Assembly: GCA_018649885.1 (NCBI GenBank)
Contig: JABIHA010000073.1
Location: 1 to 64,000 of the forward strand
Direction: 5' to 3'
DNA length: 64,000 bases
Source of the DNA: Bacteriovoracaceae bacterium
Lineage (GTDB): Bacteria > Bdellovibrionota > Bacteriovoracia > Bacteriovoracales > Bacteriovoracaceae
Shown: in pieces, positions 1 to 8,515 of the stretch
Layout: each line of letters starts with the position of its first letter
How positions within the stretch are numbered: position 1 is the stretch's first letter
Translations under genes and position numbers: made by a program
Notes under the pieces: generated by a model
What the model saw: only the letters and a program-made list of their open reading frames with translations
Database searches by the model: none
What the model was told of the DNA's origin: nothing

Positions 1-87
1 GTTCTAGGGGCATTGCCCCCTGCTCCTTTAAAATTAAGAAGAAGAGAATCTAAATGATTGAAAAGAGGAATTTAATTTAACCACGGG

Positions 88-2019
88 GTGGGTGATAATT
101 CGGCCGTTACAGTGGATGACTTTTCAACTGCAAAAACCACTAATGCAGCCTTTTTGGAGTCCACTGCACTGAAAGATCGTGTTCTTTCGGTAATGCAAAA
201 GAACAAATTGTCAGCTTTTATTGATGAAATAGAATTGGCGATTCCTGCATCGTTTAGAAATAGTTTTAAAAATAAGGTCCAAGTCGTTTTTAAAAAACTG
301 GATAAAACATCTAAGTTGGTATTACCCCTGTGTCCTGGAGAATCTAAAACATTTTCTGAAAGGGTGATTTATGGCCTAAATAACCCATTTGGAGTCAATC
401 AAAGAAAAATATGGATCAATCAACATTTTTTAGACACAATATTGGACGGAGAGGAACGGGCAGCAACATATCGATGTGGACACAAAAATTCTTATAAGTT
501 AGCAAAAGCGGCAGTCATTCATGAATTGGCCCACCAATTTGATTATGATGGAAAAATTCTAGGAGTTTTTAAAAGTAAAATCTCTTCAAAAAAACGTTTT
601 AAATATTTAAATAATTTCAATAAATCTTTTTCTACATTACAAATCTGGAAAAAGAAAAATAAAAATCATATTAGAGATTTAAGCTCCACTGAGTCCGACG
701 GTCTACGAGAGGCCTTTGCAGTCAATATGGAATACTTTCTTCTCGATAAGGACTATAAGTGTAGAAGACCAAGTTATTATAATTTCTTTAGCTCTGAATT
801 TAATCATATCCCTTTTAAAGAATACAATTGTGAAAGTGGCACAACAATATTTCTAAAAGATGACCCGTTATTAGATCGTAAAAATCTTGTGGATTTAGAT
901 CCCTCACGCATTTATCAAATTCATTATGTTGTAGCAGGGAAAGGAAGAACTATTGGAAGTCGCTGGGGTCATTCCATGTTTAAATTTGTAATTTGCTCTC
1001 CCAAACGGGTGGATATCGGTCCCGATTGTCTAAAAGATGTTCAGTATCATGTGATTGCCAACTATCGGGCCAGCATTACAGACATAACAGTTTCAAATTT
1101 TAAAGGAATTATTGGAAAATATCCCTCACGCCTATTTTTTCAAACTTTCATATCACTTCTTAGAGAATATAATTCTGTTGAGTTTAGAGATGTTATAAGT
1201 GTTCCATTTAATTTTAGTCGAAGTGATATTGATTTGTTCACATCTAGAATTTTAGAACAATATTGGCAATATCAAGGGAAGTATTATTTTTTTAGTAATA
1301 ACTGTGGCCATGAATCGAATCAATTTGTAAAAGCAATATCAGATGATCATCAAATATTAGATAGTAAAAAGTTTTTCCCACTCAAAATATTGGAATATTG
1401 GGGCCAGATAGGATTTACTGACAATTCTGTCCTAAATGATGAAAAGTATGCCATTGAAAATGGTTTTTTATTTAAATCATCTCTCGATATATATGAGAAA
1501 GCATTCCAGGCAATAGGCCCTAATTTAGAAGATGTTTACACTTATATAACAAAATCTACAGCGCTTGAGCGAAGAGAATTGTATCTTAGAGGAAAGGCGG
1601 AAGTGAAGAGTCATCAACAAAAAATCATTCTAGTTAGTTCTTTTCTCAAACTGGAAAATAAATTTTATCATAGCTTACAGGCAAACTCTTGGAAGAAGCT
1701 CGCCACAATGTATGTTAAAAAAGAAAAATATCCTCATGTTGCAGATATAATTGACCCTGTTAAGGATCAAATCGTAGGATTTTTCACAAAACATATCTCT
1801 TCGTTTCTAAATACGGGATATGGCATACCATTAAAAAAAGAAAATGATGAATTAATTGATTCACTAATAAAAAAACAATCAAATTTACAGAAAATTAACG
1901 TCTTTTCTTTTATCCGTGACAATTTTTCTGCTGAATTAGCTGAAGAATTTAAAGAATTAGATTTAACAAATGAAAATATCCAATTATTTATGCGTGGATA
2001 TTTAAACCCGGAGGGTTAA
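88..2019 (+). CDS. Putative zinc-peptidase-like / DUF4105 (Lnb N-terminal-like) protein
   Basis: A 643-residue protein that seems to combine two parts. Around residues 144-217 there is HELAHQFD (residues 145-152) followed by a conserved Glu in REAFAVNMEYF, the pattern of a gluzincin-type zinc site. Around residues 275-420 there is WGHSMFKF (293-300) and later NNCGHESNQF (from 404), the GH...NNC layout of DUF4105 (Lnb N-terminal periplasmic domain), a papain-like fold family. The start is GTG after an in-frame stop at 73-75. No good ribosome site lies near it and there is no signal peptide, although the next gene is clearly exported, so the true 5' end may be altered. It abuts the next gene, whose ATG follows this stop codon. 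Domain names are from pattern memory; activity is inferred. Confidence 0.75.
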   Translation: MGDNSAVTVDDFSTAKTTNAAFLESTALKDRVLSVMQKNKLSAFIDEIELAIPASFRNSFKNKVQVVFKKLDKTSKLVLPLCPGESKTFSERVIYGLNNPFGVNQRKIWINQHFLDTILDGEERAATYRCGHKNSYKLAKAAVIHELAHQFDYDGKILGVFKSKISSKKRFKYLNNFNKSFSTLQIWKKKNKNHIRDLSSTESDGLREAFAVNMEYFLLDKDYKCRRPSYYNFFSSEFNHIPFKEYNCESGTTIFLKDDPLLDRKNLVDLDPSRIYQIHYVVAGKGRTIGSRWGHSMFKFVICSPKRVDIGPDCLKDVQYHVIANYRASITDITVSNFKGIIGKYPSRLFFQTFISLLREYNSVEFRDVISVPFNFSRSDIDLFTSRILEQYWQYQGKYYFFSNNCGHESNQFVKAISDDHQILDSKKFFPLKILEYWGQIGFTDNSVLNDEKYAIENGFLFKSSLDIYEKAFQAIGPNLEDVYTYITKSTALERRELYLRGKAEVKSHQQKIILVSSFLKLENKFYHSLQANSWKKLATMYVKKEKYPHVADIIDPVKDQIVGFFTKHISSFLNTGYGIPLKKENDELIDSLIKKQSNLQKINVFSFIRDNFSAELAEEFKELDLTNENIQLFMRGYLNPEG

Positions 2020-2367
2020 ATGAAATTTTTTTTTGTAGCAGTACTAGTCTCTAGCATTTTAATGCTAAGCAACTCAAATCAAGAAGCAAAAGCGGCGAGC
2101 TCAGGTGAGGTTGCAATGACAATTGGAGCATCTATTGGAACGATATTGCTTGTGGAAGCTTCTCAAATGTCGTCAATGCAAAACCATGAGTACAATGAGG
2201 CCATTGGCCAAGAAGTTTTAGATTACTTGATTTTGACTCCAGCCGAGAGAGAAGAGGTAATTTTGGGCCCTATTTTGCAGTCTTATATCGACTTGGGATT
2301 GGAAGAAAATCCTGAGAAAGATGTTGCTGAAATTTTTGAAGATCTTCTAGAAAGTTCGATCAATTAA
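2020..2367 (+). CDS. Small exported protein, partner of the preceding gene
   Basis: A 115-residue protein with a clear Sec signal peptide (MKFFF start, hydrophobic core, probable cleavage near AKAAS at 24-28). A second hydrophobic stretch follows (AMTIGASIGTILLV), then an acidic C-terminal half (PAEREEV, EENPEKDVAEIFEDLLE). Its ATG directly follows the TAA of the upstream gene, and the ribosome site CGGAGGG sits inside the end of that gene, so the two are translationally coupled. No family is recognised. It may be a small periplasmic or membrane-associated companion of the peptidase/DUF4105-like protein. Confidence 0.7.
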   Translation: MKFFFVAVLVSSILMLSNSNQEAKAASSGEVAMTIGASIGTILLVEASQMSSMQNHEYNEAIGQEVLDYLILTPAEREEVILGPILQSYIDLGLEENPEKDVAEIFEDLLESSIN

Positions 2368-2377
2368 AAAAATACTC

Positions 2378-2400
2378 AGGTGCCAGTCAAGCTGGTGCCT
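2378..2400 (+). terminator. Stem-loop after the two-gene unit
   Basis: AGGTGCCAG, loop TCAAG, then CTGGTGCCT form a 9-bp stem with two G-U pairs, ten bases after the stop codon at 2367. Only a short mixed T-rich stretch follows, so it is a weak intrinsic-terminator candidate. Confidence 0.35.
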
Positions 2401-2523
2401 ACTCACATTTTACAAACAACAATGTTAAACTGGCATCACCCCGCTTTTTACAAAACACAAAATATACTAGTACTACCCACACATCTAAATTTTAAAAAAA
2501 ACAAAATTTGATGAAGAATTTGC

Positions 2524-2542
2524 GATGCAAAGTATGCGGTCA
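2524..2542 (+). repeat. Direct repeat copy 1
   Basis: GATGCAAAGTATGCGGTCA; matches the copy at 2847-2865 with one mismatch. Function unknown. Confidence 0.6.
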
Positions 2543-2771
2543 GGTGGGTCGTTGTTTTGTTATTTATTTGTGCCCGAGCCGAATCAAATTAGGAGGGGAA
2601 TTGGTTTTTCTTTCGGCCCTTGTTCACGGCGTAGTTTGGAGGTTGGGATTAGTTAGGTGTGAATTGCGAGGGCATCTTTTTTATGAATTTGGGTGGAAGA
2701 CTTCTGGTAAGGAATGAATGGTGAATCTTTGGGAGATTTGATAGCTCCTTGAAAGAGGAAGCGTGGGCCCC

Positions 2772-2788
2772 CTCAAGGGCCCCTTGAG
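2772..2788. repeat. Perfect palindrome
   Basis: CTCAAGGG-C-CCCTTGAG has perfect 8-base arms around one central base. It lies between the two copies of the direct repeat. It may form a tight hairpin or be a protein-binding site; no T-run follows, so it is not a canonical terminator. Confidence 0.5.
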
Positions 2789-2846
2789 CGCCTGATCTGA
2801 TACTTCTATTTTTATTCCAAGAATAAATTTTAGAGAAAGATTTTTC

Positions 2847-2865
2847 GATGCAAAGTGTGCGGTCA
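2847..2865 (+). repeat. Direct repeat copy 2
   Basis: GATGCAAAGTGTGCGGTCA; second copy of the 19-base repeat at 2524-2542, 323 bases downstream. Confidence 0.6.
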
Positions 2866-3116
2866 TATGAAATTATTTTAACTTTGGGAAATGTAAGAAG
2901 ATTTTTTTGGGAATAAAAAACTTTGCTTTTGATGGGGATGCTAATGGGTATTGATAAGGCCTGTTTTTGAGTATGGTTTTGTTGAATCTTTTTTTTGGAA
3001 AATGAGTTCAAAATTTAGGTTTTAGTAATTAGGTTTGAAGTGATGGGGCTTACATTTTGGAGGGGTTTTTGTTTAACCTGGTATTGTGGTAGAAATGATT
3101 GTGGTTTGGGGGTTAT

Positions 3117-3872
3117 ATGAGAATTTTTAGTGAGATAAAAGAATTGGTTAGGGTTGAAAAAAATTTTACTCAGAAGGTTTTGAGGAAGTTGATGGTTATT
3201 GAAAAAGAGAAACTCTACTGTGATTTGAAGTATTCTTCCTTGTATAAATATATTGTGAAGGAGCTTGGGTACTCAGATGCTGAGGCCAGTATTCGAGTAA
3301 ATGCAACTCGCTTGATGCTTAAGTCTGAAGTGGCGCTTACAAAAATTGAGTCAGGGGAGTTGACACTGACTAATGCGGCCTGTGCAAATAGGATTTTGCA
3401 GGGGAGTCGTGATCAACAGTTTATTGAAGATGTCGTGGGAAAAGCGTCGGGGTGTTCTACTCGGGAGTTTAAGAAAATTGTGAGTGAAGACTACCAAATT
3501 GAAAGGCGAGAGACGTTAGTACTTAGTGAATTTATGCTTTTGAAATTTGATCGGCTTCGCAAGGTTTATGGGGATCTTTCAACTCATGAATTGATTCAGA
3601 TACTTCTTGAAAAAGAATTATCGGCTCCTGGGAAGGTGCAACGTGTTCGCAAATTGAGTGTGAAAAACTCTCGGTTTATTCCTAAGGGGGTGAAGCGTGA
3701 GGTTTATACTGGAGAGTGTGCCAATTGTGGGGTGAGACATGGGCTTGAGTATGATCATAAGCTTAAGTTTTCTCATGGAGGGGATAATAGTGTTGGGAAT
3801 ATTCAAATTCTTTGTGGGGCATGTAACCGGAGGAAAGAAATTGTGGCCAGGGGAATGAATTTATTTTGTTAG
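3117..3872 (+). CDS. HNH endonuclease with N-terminal helical domain
   Basis: A 251-residue protein. The N-terminal two thirds is helical and carries a pattern (CDLKYSSLYKYIVKELGYSD, then a KIESGELTLTNA-type segment) typical of a family of repeated HNH proteins in Bdellovibrionota. The C-terminus is an HNH nuclease: two zinc-binding Cys pairs (CANC and CGAC) flank LEYDHKLKFSHGGDNSVGNI, with the catalytic His in DHK. ATG at 3117 is preferred over TTG at 3099 because GGGGG lies just upstream. The same architecture is present as the broken gene at 49212-51516. Strand bias (G/T-rich) differs from neighbours and suggests a mobile history. Target and role are unknown: it could be a selfish or defence nuclease. 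Confidence 0.85.
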   Translation: MRIFSEIKELVRVEKNFTQKVLRKLMVIEKEKLYCDLKYSSLYKYIVKELGYSDAEASIRVNATRLMLKSEVALTKIESGELTLTNAACANRILQGSRDQQFIEDVVGKASGCSTREFKKIVSEDYQIERRETLVLSEFMLLKFDRLRKVYGDLSTHELIQILLEKELSAPGKVQRVRKLSVKNSRFIPKGVKREVYTGECANCGVRHGLEYDHKLKFSHGGDNSVGNIQILCGACNRRKEIVARGMNLFC

Positions 3873-3913
3873 GGGGGCACCTAGCTAAATTTCTCTACCA
3901 CTGCAATAGAAGA

Positions 3914-5095
3914 TTAATTTGTCTTAAGGCTCACTCCAAAGTGGTCGGATAAATTGGTTTTTATGTTTTTGCCTTTTACTTTGACTGTTACTTCATTATC
4001 AAAATCGATAGTGACTAGAGGGGGAGTTTTAGTGGCAACTCCTTTGGTGAAAATATGATCAATTAAGATATTTTTATGAGTCCTACTAGTAAGTGTATTT
4101 CTTGAACAAAAACTACATCCACTTTTTATGGTTTCAGGATTATAGCTACTCACAAAATCATCGTAGCCATCTGCTTTGATTAAATTACATATTTCAACAA
4201 AGTCGTCTTTTACTTTTGCCGTTTTATTTTCAAAGCTACAATTGAAATCTCCCAGCAGGTAGCGCTGGCCTGATTTTTTGCCAACACTTTGGTCCATGAA
4301 TTTTAATATCTCTTTGGCCTGGGCCAGGCTCTCTTGTTTAAAGCCAGCAAGATCTCCAGCATAAGTCATGGTGGAGGCCAAATTGGCCTGAAGATGAGCG
4401 CAAACGATGTGGCGATCGACGCCATCCACTTTCACTTGTGCGTAAAGGCCGACCCTTCTGACAGTGCTTGAGATATCTTTTAAATCGACTGAAGCTGTCT
4501 TGGTAATAGGATGTTTACTGTATATAGCGAGCCCGTTACCTCCGCGGTAGCTGAAAATCGAAGGCCTTTGGAAGGGGCCGAGCAAATTGTAGAGCTGCTG
4601 AATCAGAGGAAGGCTCACTTGAGCGTAAACTGACTTTAAGCACTCAGGTCTACTGGCGGCCAAATATTTAAAAGCGGGATCACACTTTTGTAAGATACAA
4701 TCATTTTTACTAGAATCTTTTTTGTCAGAGCAAAGATCTTGCATACAGGTAAGAAGCCTCTTTTCTCCCGACACTTCTCCGAAAAGATCACCGGTCTTGC
4801 AGGCAGGTGCACTTGTGGTCTTCACCATTTTACTCTCCACTTGGTAGGAGTAGGGAAAACTTTTCTTTAAGGCCCGAGTCATCTTTTTTCGATCACTTTT
4901 TGACCACAACTCTTGAAGACACAAAATATCACTATCAGACTCAGCAATTGCTTTTTTAAGTAGTGGAAGTCTCAGCTGAGAGTACTCAACGAAGCCTTTG
5001 GCGAGACCTACATTATAGGTGGTTAATTTAAGGCCGGCTGCCATGGAGGAGCTGATTAAAAGGAAGTGCAAACAAAGATATAAAGATTTTTTCAT
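3914..5095 (-). CDS. Exported endonuclease/exonuclease/phosphatase (EEP) family protein
   Basis: A 393-residue secreted enzyme of the EEP superfamily (DNase I / neutral sphingomyelinase fold), which hydrolyses phosphodiesters using Mg2+. Seen motifs: TTYNVGLAKG near the N-terminus, LCLQELWS (metal-binding Glu), GGNGLAIYSKHPI, CAHLQAN, LLGDFNCS (catalytic Asp and Asn) and SDHFGV at the C-terminus (catalytic Asp-His). A Cys-rich insertion lies in the middle (CMQDLCSDKK...CILQKCDP), probably disulphide-bonded. The signal peptide ends near SMAAG. I chose the ATG at 5095 because GGAGAAAATA upstream is a good ribosome site and overlaps the alternative TTG at 5107. The substrate may be nucleic acid or phospholipid; both would suit a predator, but this is inference. 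Confidence 0.85.
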   Translation of the reverse strand: MKKSLYLCLHFLLISSSMAAGLKLTTYNVGLAKGFVEYSQLRLPLLKKAIAESDSDILCLQELWSKSDRKKMTRALKKSFPYSYQVESKMVKTTSAPACKTGDLFGEVSGEKRLLTCMQDLCSDKKDSSKNDCILQKCDPAFKYLAASRPECLKSVYAQVSLPLIQQLYNLLGPFQRPSIFSYRGGNGLAIYSKHPITKTASVDLKDISSTVRRVGLYAQVKVDGVDRHIVCAHLQANLASTMTYAGDLAGFKQESLAQAKEILKFMDQSVGKKSGQRYLLGDFNCSFENKTAKVKDDFVEICNLIKADGYDDFVSSYNPETIKSGCSFCSRNTLTSRTHKNILIDHIFTKGVATKTPPLVTIDFDNEVTVKVKGKNIKTNLSDHFGVSLKTN

Positions 5096-5230
5096 TATTT
5101 TCTCCAAAAGTTCTGGGAGGTTAGCATCTTCGTGCTTCTGTGCACATAAGAAATTCCTATTTTACCTGGTTAACTTTGTTTCAACTGTCATGTTTGCTAG
5201 AGATGATAACTTCTGATATTAAGCACTTAT

Positions 5231-6271
5231 ATGAAATTTCGCGAAAATAAGAACAAAGATATTATAGTGTGGTTGGGTGTTGTATGCCTTCTGGTTCTCT
5301 CTACAGTTATTGTGGGCGGAATTACCAGGCTGACTCATTCAGGTCTTTCGATGGTGGACTGGAAGCCTATTATGGGCGTGATTCCTCCCATTACTGATCA
5401 GCAGTGGGCCCTAAGTTTTGCCAAGTACAAAAACTTTCCTGAATATATCAGTGTATTTCCGAGTATGAGCTTAGCTGAATACAAATCTATATTTTTTTGG
5501 GAATACCTTCACCGTATGATTGGTAGACTGATTGGGATTGTCTTCTTTTTTCCTTGGCTCTATTTTTCCCTAAAACGCAGATACAATTTGTGGACAGGTA
5601 CTAAATTATTTTTTGGATTTATTCTTGGTGGCATGCAAGGCGTGCTGGGTTGGTACATGGTCAAAAGCGGTCTGGTCAATATCCCAGAAGTCAGCCACTA
5701 CCGGTTGGCCGCTCACCTAGTTTTGGCCTTGATTATCCTAGGCTATCTTTTGTGGCAATTATTAGATTTCCTAAATTTAGCTCACACTGAAAAAACTCAA
5801 ACAAATAATGGAAGCTGGAAGGCCTCCTTTTTCATAAGCATGGTGATTTTGCTCCAAATTGTTTACGGTGCCTTTATGTCGGGGCTTCATGGTGGATTTG
5901 TGCACAATACCTTTCCCAGCATGAGTGGCAGCTTTATGCCTTCTGATATTTGGATGCTGACACCCGGATGGCACAACCTAGTTGAAAATGTCACAAGTGT
6001 TCAATTTATCCACCGCTCACTGGCCTGGTTTTTAGTGCTCCTTGTGATCTTGCATTTTGGAACTGCTAGGAAGAAAGTTCAAAATAGATGGCAGCAAAAC
6101 TCACTGAAATTTTTAATAGCGGTACTTTCTTTTCAATTTTTTATTGGGGTGGCAACTCTACTTCTTGTTGTACCTGTTCCACTTGCTAGTCTTCACCAAT
6201 TTGGTGGCGCCCTTTTGTTTATGGCCGCCATTTTCTCGGCTTACACTTTTAAGAACACCAGTGCTGCCTAA
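5231..6271 (+). CDS. ctaA: Heme A synthase (COX15/CtaA)
   Basis: A 346-residue integral membrane protein that oxidises the heme O methyl group to make heme A for aa3-type cytochrome oxidase. Eight hydrophobic segments are visible, starting with IIVWLGVVCLLVLSTVIVGG. Family landmarks: GGITRLTHSGLSMVDWKPI near the N-terminus, EYLHRMIGR, a His-bearing SHYRLAAHLV segment, FIHRSLAW and LHQFGGALL, giving the paired heme-binding histidines of the COX15 type. No clear Shine-Dalgarno precedes the ATG. It is convergent with hmgA (stop codons four bases apart) and is not next to other oxidase genes in this window. Confidence 0.92.
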   Translation: MKFRENKNKDIIVWLGVVCLLVLSTVIVGGITRLTHSGLSMVDWKPIMGVIPPITDQQWALSFAKYKNFPEYISVFPSMSLAEYKSIFFWEYLHRMIGRLIGIVFFFPWLYFSLKRRYNLWTGTKLFFGFILGGMQGVLGWYMVKSGLVNIPEVSHYRLAAHLVLALIILGYLLWQLLDFLNLAHTEKTQTNNGSWKASFFISMVILLQIVYGAFMSGLHGGFVHNTFPSMSGSFMPSDIWMLTPGWHNLVENVTSVQFIHRSLAWFLVLLVILHFGTARKKVQNRWQQNSLKFLIAVLSFQFFIGVATLLLVVPVPLASLHQFGGALLFMAAIFSAYTFKNTSAA

Positions 6272-6274
6272 AAA

Positions 6275-7363
6275 TTACATCCAACTCTTCCAATACTCAG
6301 AAATTTCATGACTAGAAAATTGATCAGTTGGTTTTAGTGGATATCTGGTATCAATCATCACAGCAAATTCATCGGTGCGAGTTTTATCATCGATGGAATT
6401 AACGGCCTTTGGGTGAGGCCCGTGGTCAATGCCTTGGGGATGAAAAGTCAGCGCTCCTGAATCTATATTGGCACGAGAGAAGAAGTCTCCTTTGTGATAA
6501 AAAAGAACTTCATCGTAGTCAATATTTGAATGATAAAAGGGAACTCTCAGTACTTTTTCATCTTTATCTTCAAGAGGCCTTTCCACAAAACTACAAACCA
6601 CAAAGTTATGAGACATAAAAGTTGTGTGGCCTGAAGGTGGTATATGGTAGCGGTGACTCATAATAGGGCAGATATCATAGATCGATAGCTTCCAAGGGTA
6701 GCCTGAGCCCTTCCATCCCACAACATCAAGAGGATTAAAGGGGTAGGTAACAGTGGTGATTTCACCTAAGCGTTTTATTTCTAATTGGTACTCGCTGGCA
6801 TCATTGTCACTTCCCACTCTTGCCTGTGGAGTTTCAATGGCGGTCTGGTCGTAAAGAGCGTTGGGCCCTAGTAAATTTCGGTCCACTTGCTCAAACTCTC
6901 CAGCGGATTCAACTTTTAATATTTTAGAATGAGTTCCCACGAAAATTTTATAAGTTGTCCCTCGTGGCATTACAACATAATCACCTCCCAGAAAAGGAAG
7001 AGGTCCAAAGCTTGTTTCAATGACGCCATTTCCCTCGTGAATAAAAAAGAGTTCATCGGCATCAGCATTTCTAAAAAAGTTTACAAAGCTATTTTTAAAT
7101 TCTCCCATGGAAATGATGACATCTGCATTATACAGAAATGGAGTGAAGCATTCACTCAAAACCTTATCTCCAAAAAGAGGGGGCAGACACCTAGGCCTTA
7201 GATTTCCCTCTATCTTGGTCCAACCAGTAGGTGGATTTTCATGGTAGAGCTGAGAGACTCTTCCGAAAAATCCTTTTCGTCCAATCTCTTGCTCGTATGT
7301 CCCATCAGGAATTCTGACGTGTGCTTGTTTCGTATAAATACCCGATGCTTTAAATGATTCCAC
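6275..7363 (-). CDS. hmgA: Homogentisate 1,2-dioxygenase
   Basis: A 362-residue Fe(II) enzyme that opens the ring of homogentisate to maleylacetoacetate in tyrosine and phenylalanine breakdown. It resembles the shorter bacterial form rather than the ~430-residue type. Visible motifs: a cupin-like core (DELFFIHEGNG...VIETSFG, GGDYVVMPRGT), then FYHSNIDYDEV with likely iron ligands His278 and Glu285, and HPQGIDHGPHP with likely ligand His314. The start is GTG with an excellent ribosome site (AAGGAGG) overlapping the stop of the upstream hppD gene, so the two form an operon. The maleylacetoacetate isomerase and fumarylacetoacetase genes are not in this window. Confidence 0.93.
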   Translation of the reverse strand: MESFKASGIYTKQAHVRIPDGTYEQEIGRKGFFGRVSQLYHENPPTGWTKIEGNLRPRCLPPLFGDKVLSECFTPFLYNADVIISMGEFKNSFVNFFRNADADELFFIHEGNGVIETSFGPLPFLGGDYVVMPRGTTYKIFVGTHSKILKVESAGEFEQVDRNLLGPNALYDQTAIETPQARVGSDNDASEYQLEIKRLGEITTVTYPFNPLDVVGWKGSGYPWKLSIYDICPIMSHRYHIPPSGHTTFMSHNFVVCSFVERPLEDKDEKVLRVPFYHSNIDYDEVLFYHKGDFFSRANIDSGALTFHPQGIDHGPHPKAVNSIDDKTRTDEFAVMIDTRYPLKPTDQFSSHEISEYWKSWM

Positions 7364-7373
7364 CTATACCTCC

Positions 7374-8417
7374 TTACTCTTCAAAGTAACCACGTTTTTG
7401 CTGATCTTTTTCAATGGAGCGAAATAATGCACCAAAGTTTCCCTCTCCAAATGAGAAGTGATTCTTTCTTTGAATAATTTCTATAAAGATTGGTCCAAAA
7501 AGATTTTTTGTGAAAATTTGAAGTAGATAACCTCTATCATCCCCGTCAACAAGAAGCTGCAGCTCCTTTAGCTTGTCATGATCTTCAGTGACGCCAGGAA
7601 CTCGCTCAAACACAGTGTCATAATATTCATCATCTATATCAAGAGTATCGATAGAAGTGGTTTTTAAATCATTTATGGTGGTCACAATGTCATGGGTAAG
7701 AAAGGCCAAGTGTTGAACCCCAGGGCCTTTGTATTCATCAAGGTATTCGTTGATTTGAGATTTTCTCTCGGTGCCTTCATTAATAGGGATACAAAAAAGG
7801 CCGCAAGGAGACTTAAGAGCAAATGATCTAAGACCGGTCTTCTCACCTCTGATATCAAAATACCTGACTTCAGTGAAACCAAAAATATTCTTATAAAAAT
7901 CTGCCCACTTTGAAAGCTCACCTTTGTAAACATTATTTGTGAGGTGATCAATTAAAATCATTCCTTTATCTGCCACTTTTGTGGGAGATGGATGAGCGGT
8001 AAAACTTAAATTTTTGTAAACATTTTCATGACTGTCTTCTTCAATGAAGTAGATAATACTGTCGCCGATGCCATAGATAGCAGGAATCAGATTTCCACCA
8101 CTGCCTTTGAAGTCTCCTTCCTCGCAAGCCTTGGCCCCTGCACTTACGGCCTTTTCTAAGGCCACGTTCGCGTCCTTTACTCTCCAGCCCATTGAGCTAA
8201 TGCTGTGGCCGTGAAGGCCCGCAAATTTTTTGCCAAAACTACCGTCTTCATCATTGATCATGAAGTTGATAGCATTTTGCTGATAGAGGGATATATTTTT
8301 TTGGGAGTGTTTGAGGGTTCTTGAAAATCCAAACTCTTCAAATATTTTATGTAAGTATGAAGGGTCGGGGGATGCGTACTCAACAAACTCAATTCCGTTT
8401 AGTCCAAGCGGGTTCAT
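7374..8417 (-). CDS. hppD: 4-hydroxyphenylpyruvate dioxygenase
   Basis: A 347-residue Fe(II) dioxygenase that turns 4-hydroxyphenylpyruvate into homogentisate. It has two vicinal-oxygen-chelate domains. The iron triad in the C-terminal half is readable: His158 (LIDHLTNNVYKG), His236 (GPGVQHLAFLT) and Glu313 (IFIEIIQR). The C-terminal GEGNFGALFRSIEKDQQKRG is the family's gating-helix region. The start ATG has GGAG eight bases upstream. First gene of an operon with hmgA, ten bases apart. Confidence 0.95.
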   Translation of the reverse strand: MNPLGLNGIEFVEYASPDPSYLHKIFEEFGFSRTLKHSQKNISLYQQNAINFMINDEDGSFGKKFAGLHGHSISSMGWRVKDANVALEKAVSAGAKACEEGDFKGSGGNLIPAIYGIGDSIIYFIEEDSHENVYKNLSFTAHPSPTKVADKGMILIDHLTNNVYKGELSKWADFYKNIFGFTEVRYFDIRGEKTGLRSFALKSPCGLFCIPINEGTERKSQINEYLDEYKGPGVQHLAFLTHDIVTTINDLKTTSIDTLDIDDEYYDTVFERVPGVTEDHDKLKELQLLVDGDDRGYLLQIFTKNLFGPIFIEIIQRKNHFSFGEGNFGALFRSIEKDQQKRGYFEE

Positions 8418-8515
8418 TTGTTCTCCATGCAGAAGTTAAAAAACTGCTAAATACTATGATACCCGTTAGAAAAAGTATAGAAGTCCCGGTGCGCTTCACC
8501 GAGACATAAGGGGAC

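Larger units (their letters stand above)
2401..3116. other. Gene-poor, G/T-rich stretch before the HNH gene
   Basis: About 700 bases in which I can support no gene. The + strand is markedly rich in G and T from about 2505 onward, and this bias continues through the HNH gene, unlike its neighbours. It contains a 19-base imperfect direct repeat (2524 and 2847) and a perfect palindrome (2772-2788). Short ORFs here (for example 2508-2717 on + and 2649-3011 on -) lack ribosome sites and protein-like composition. It may be the residue of an insertion or of a decayed gene. Confidence 0.5.

Noticed and set aside
1-30. GGGGC-ATT-GCCCC hairpin at the window edge as a terminator of an upstream gene
   Set aside because: Only five base pairs and no T-run; its upstream gene is outside the window.
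2508-2717. 69-codon + strand ORF with CKVCG
   Set aside because: The Cys motif is the 19-base repeat read in one frame; no ribosome site or protein-like pattern in the rest.
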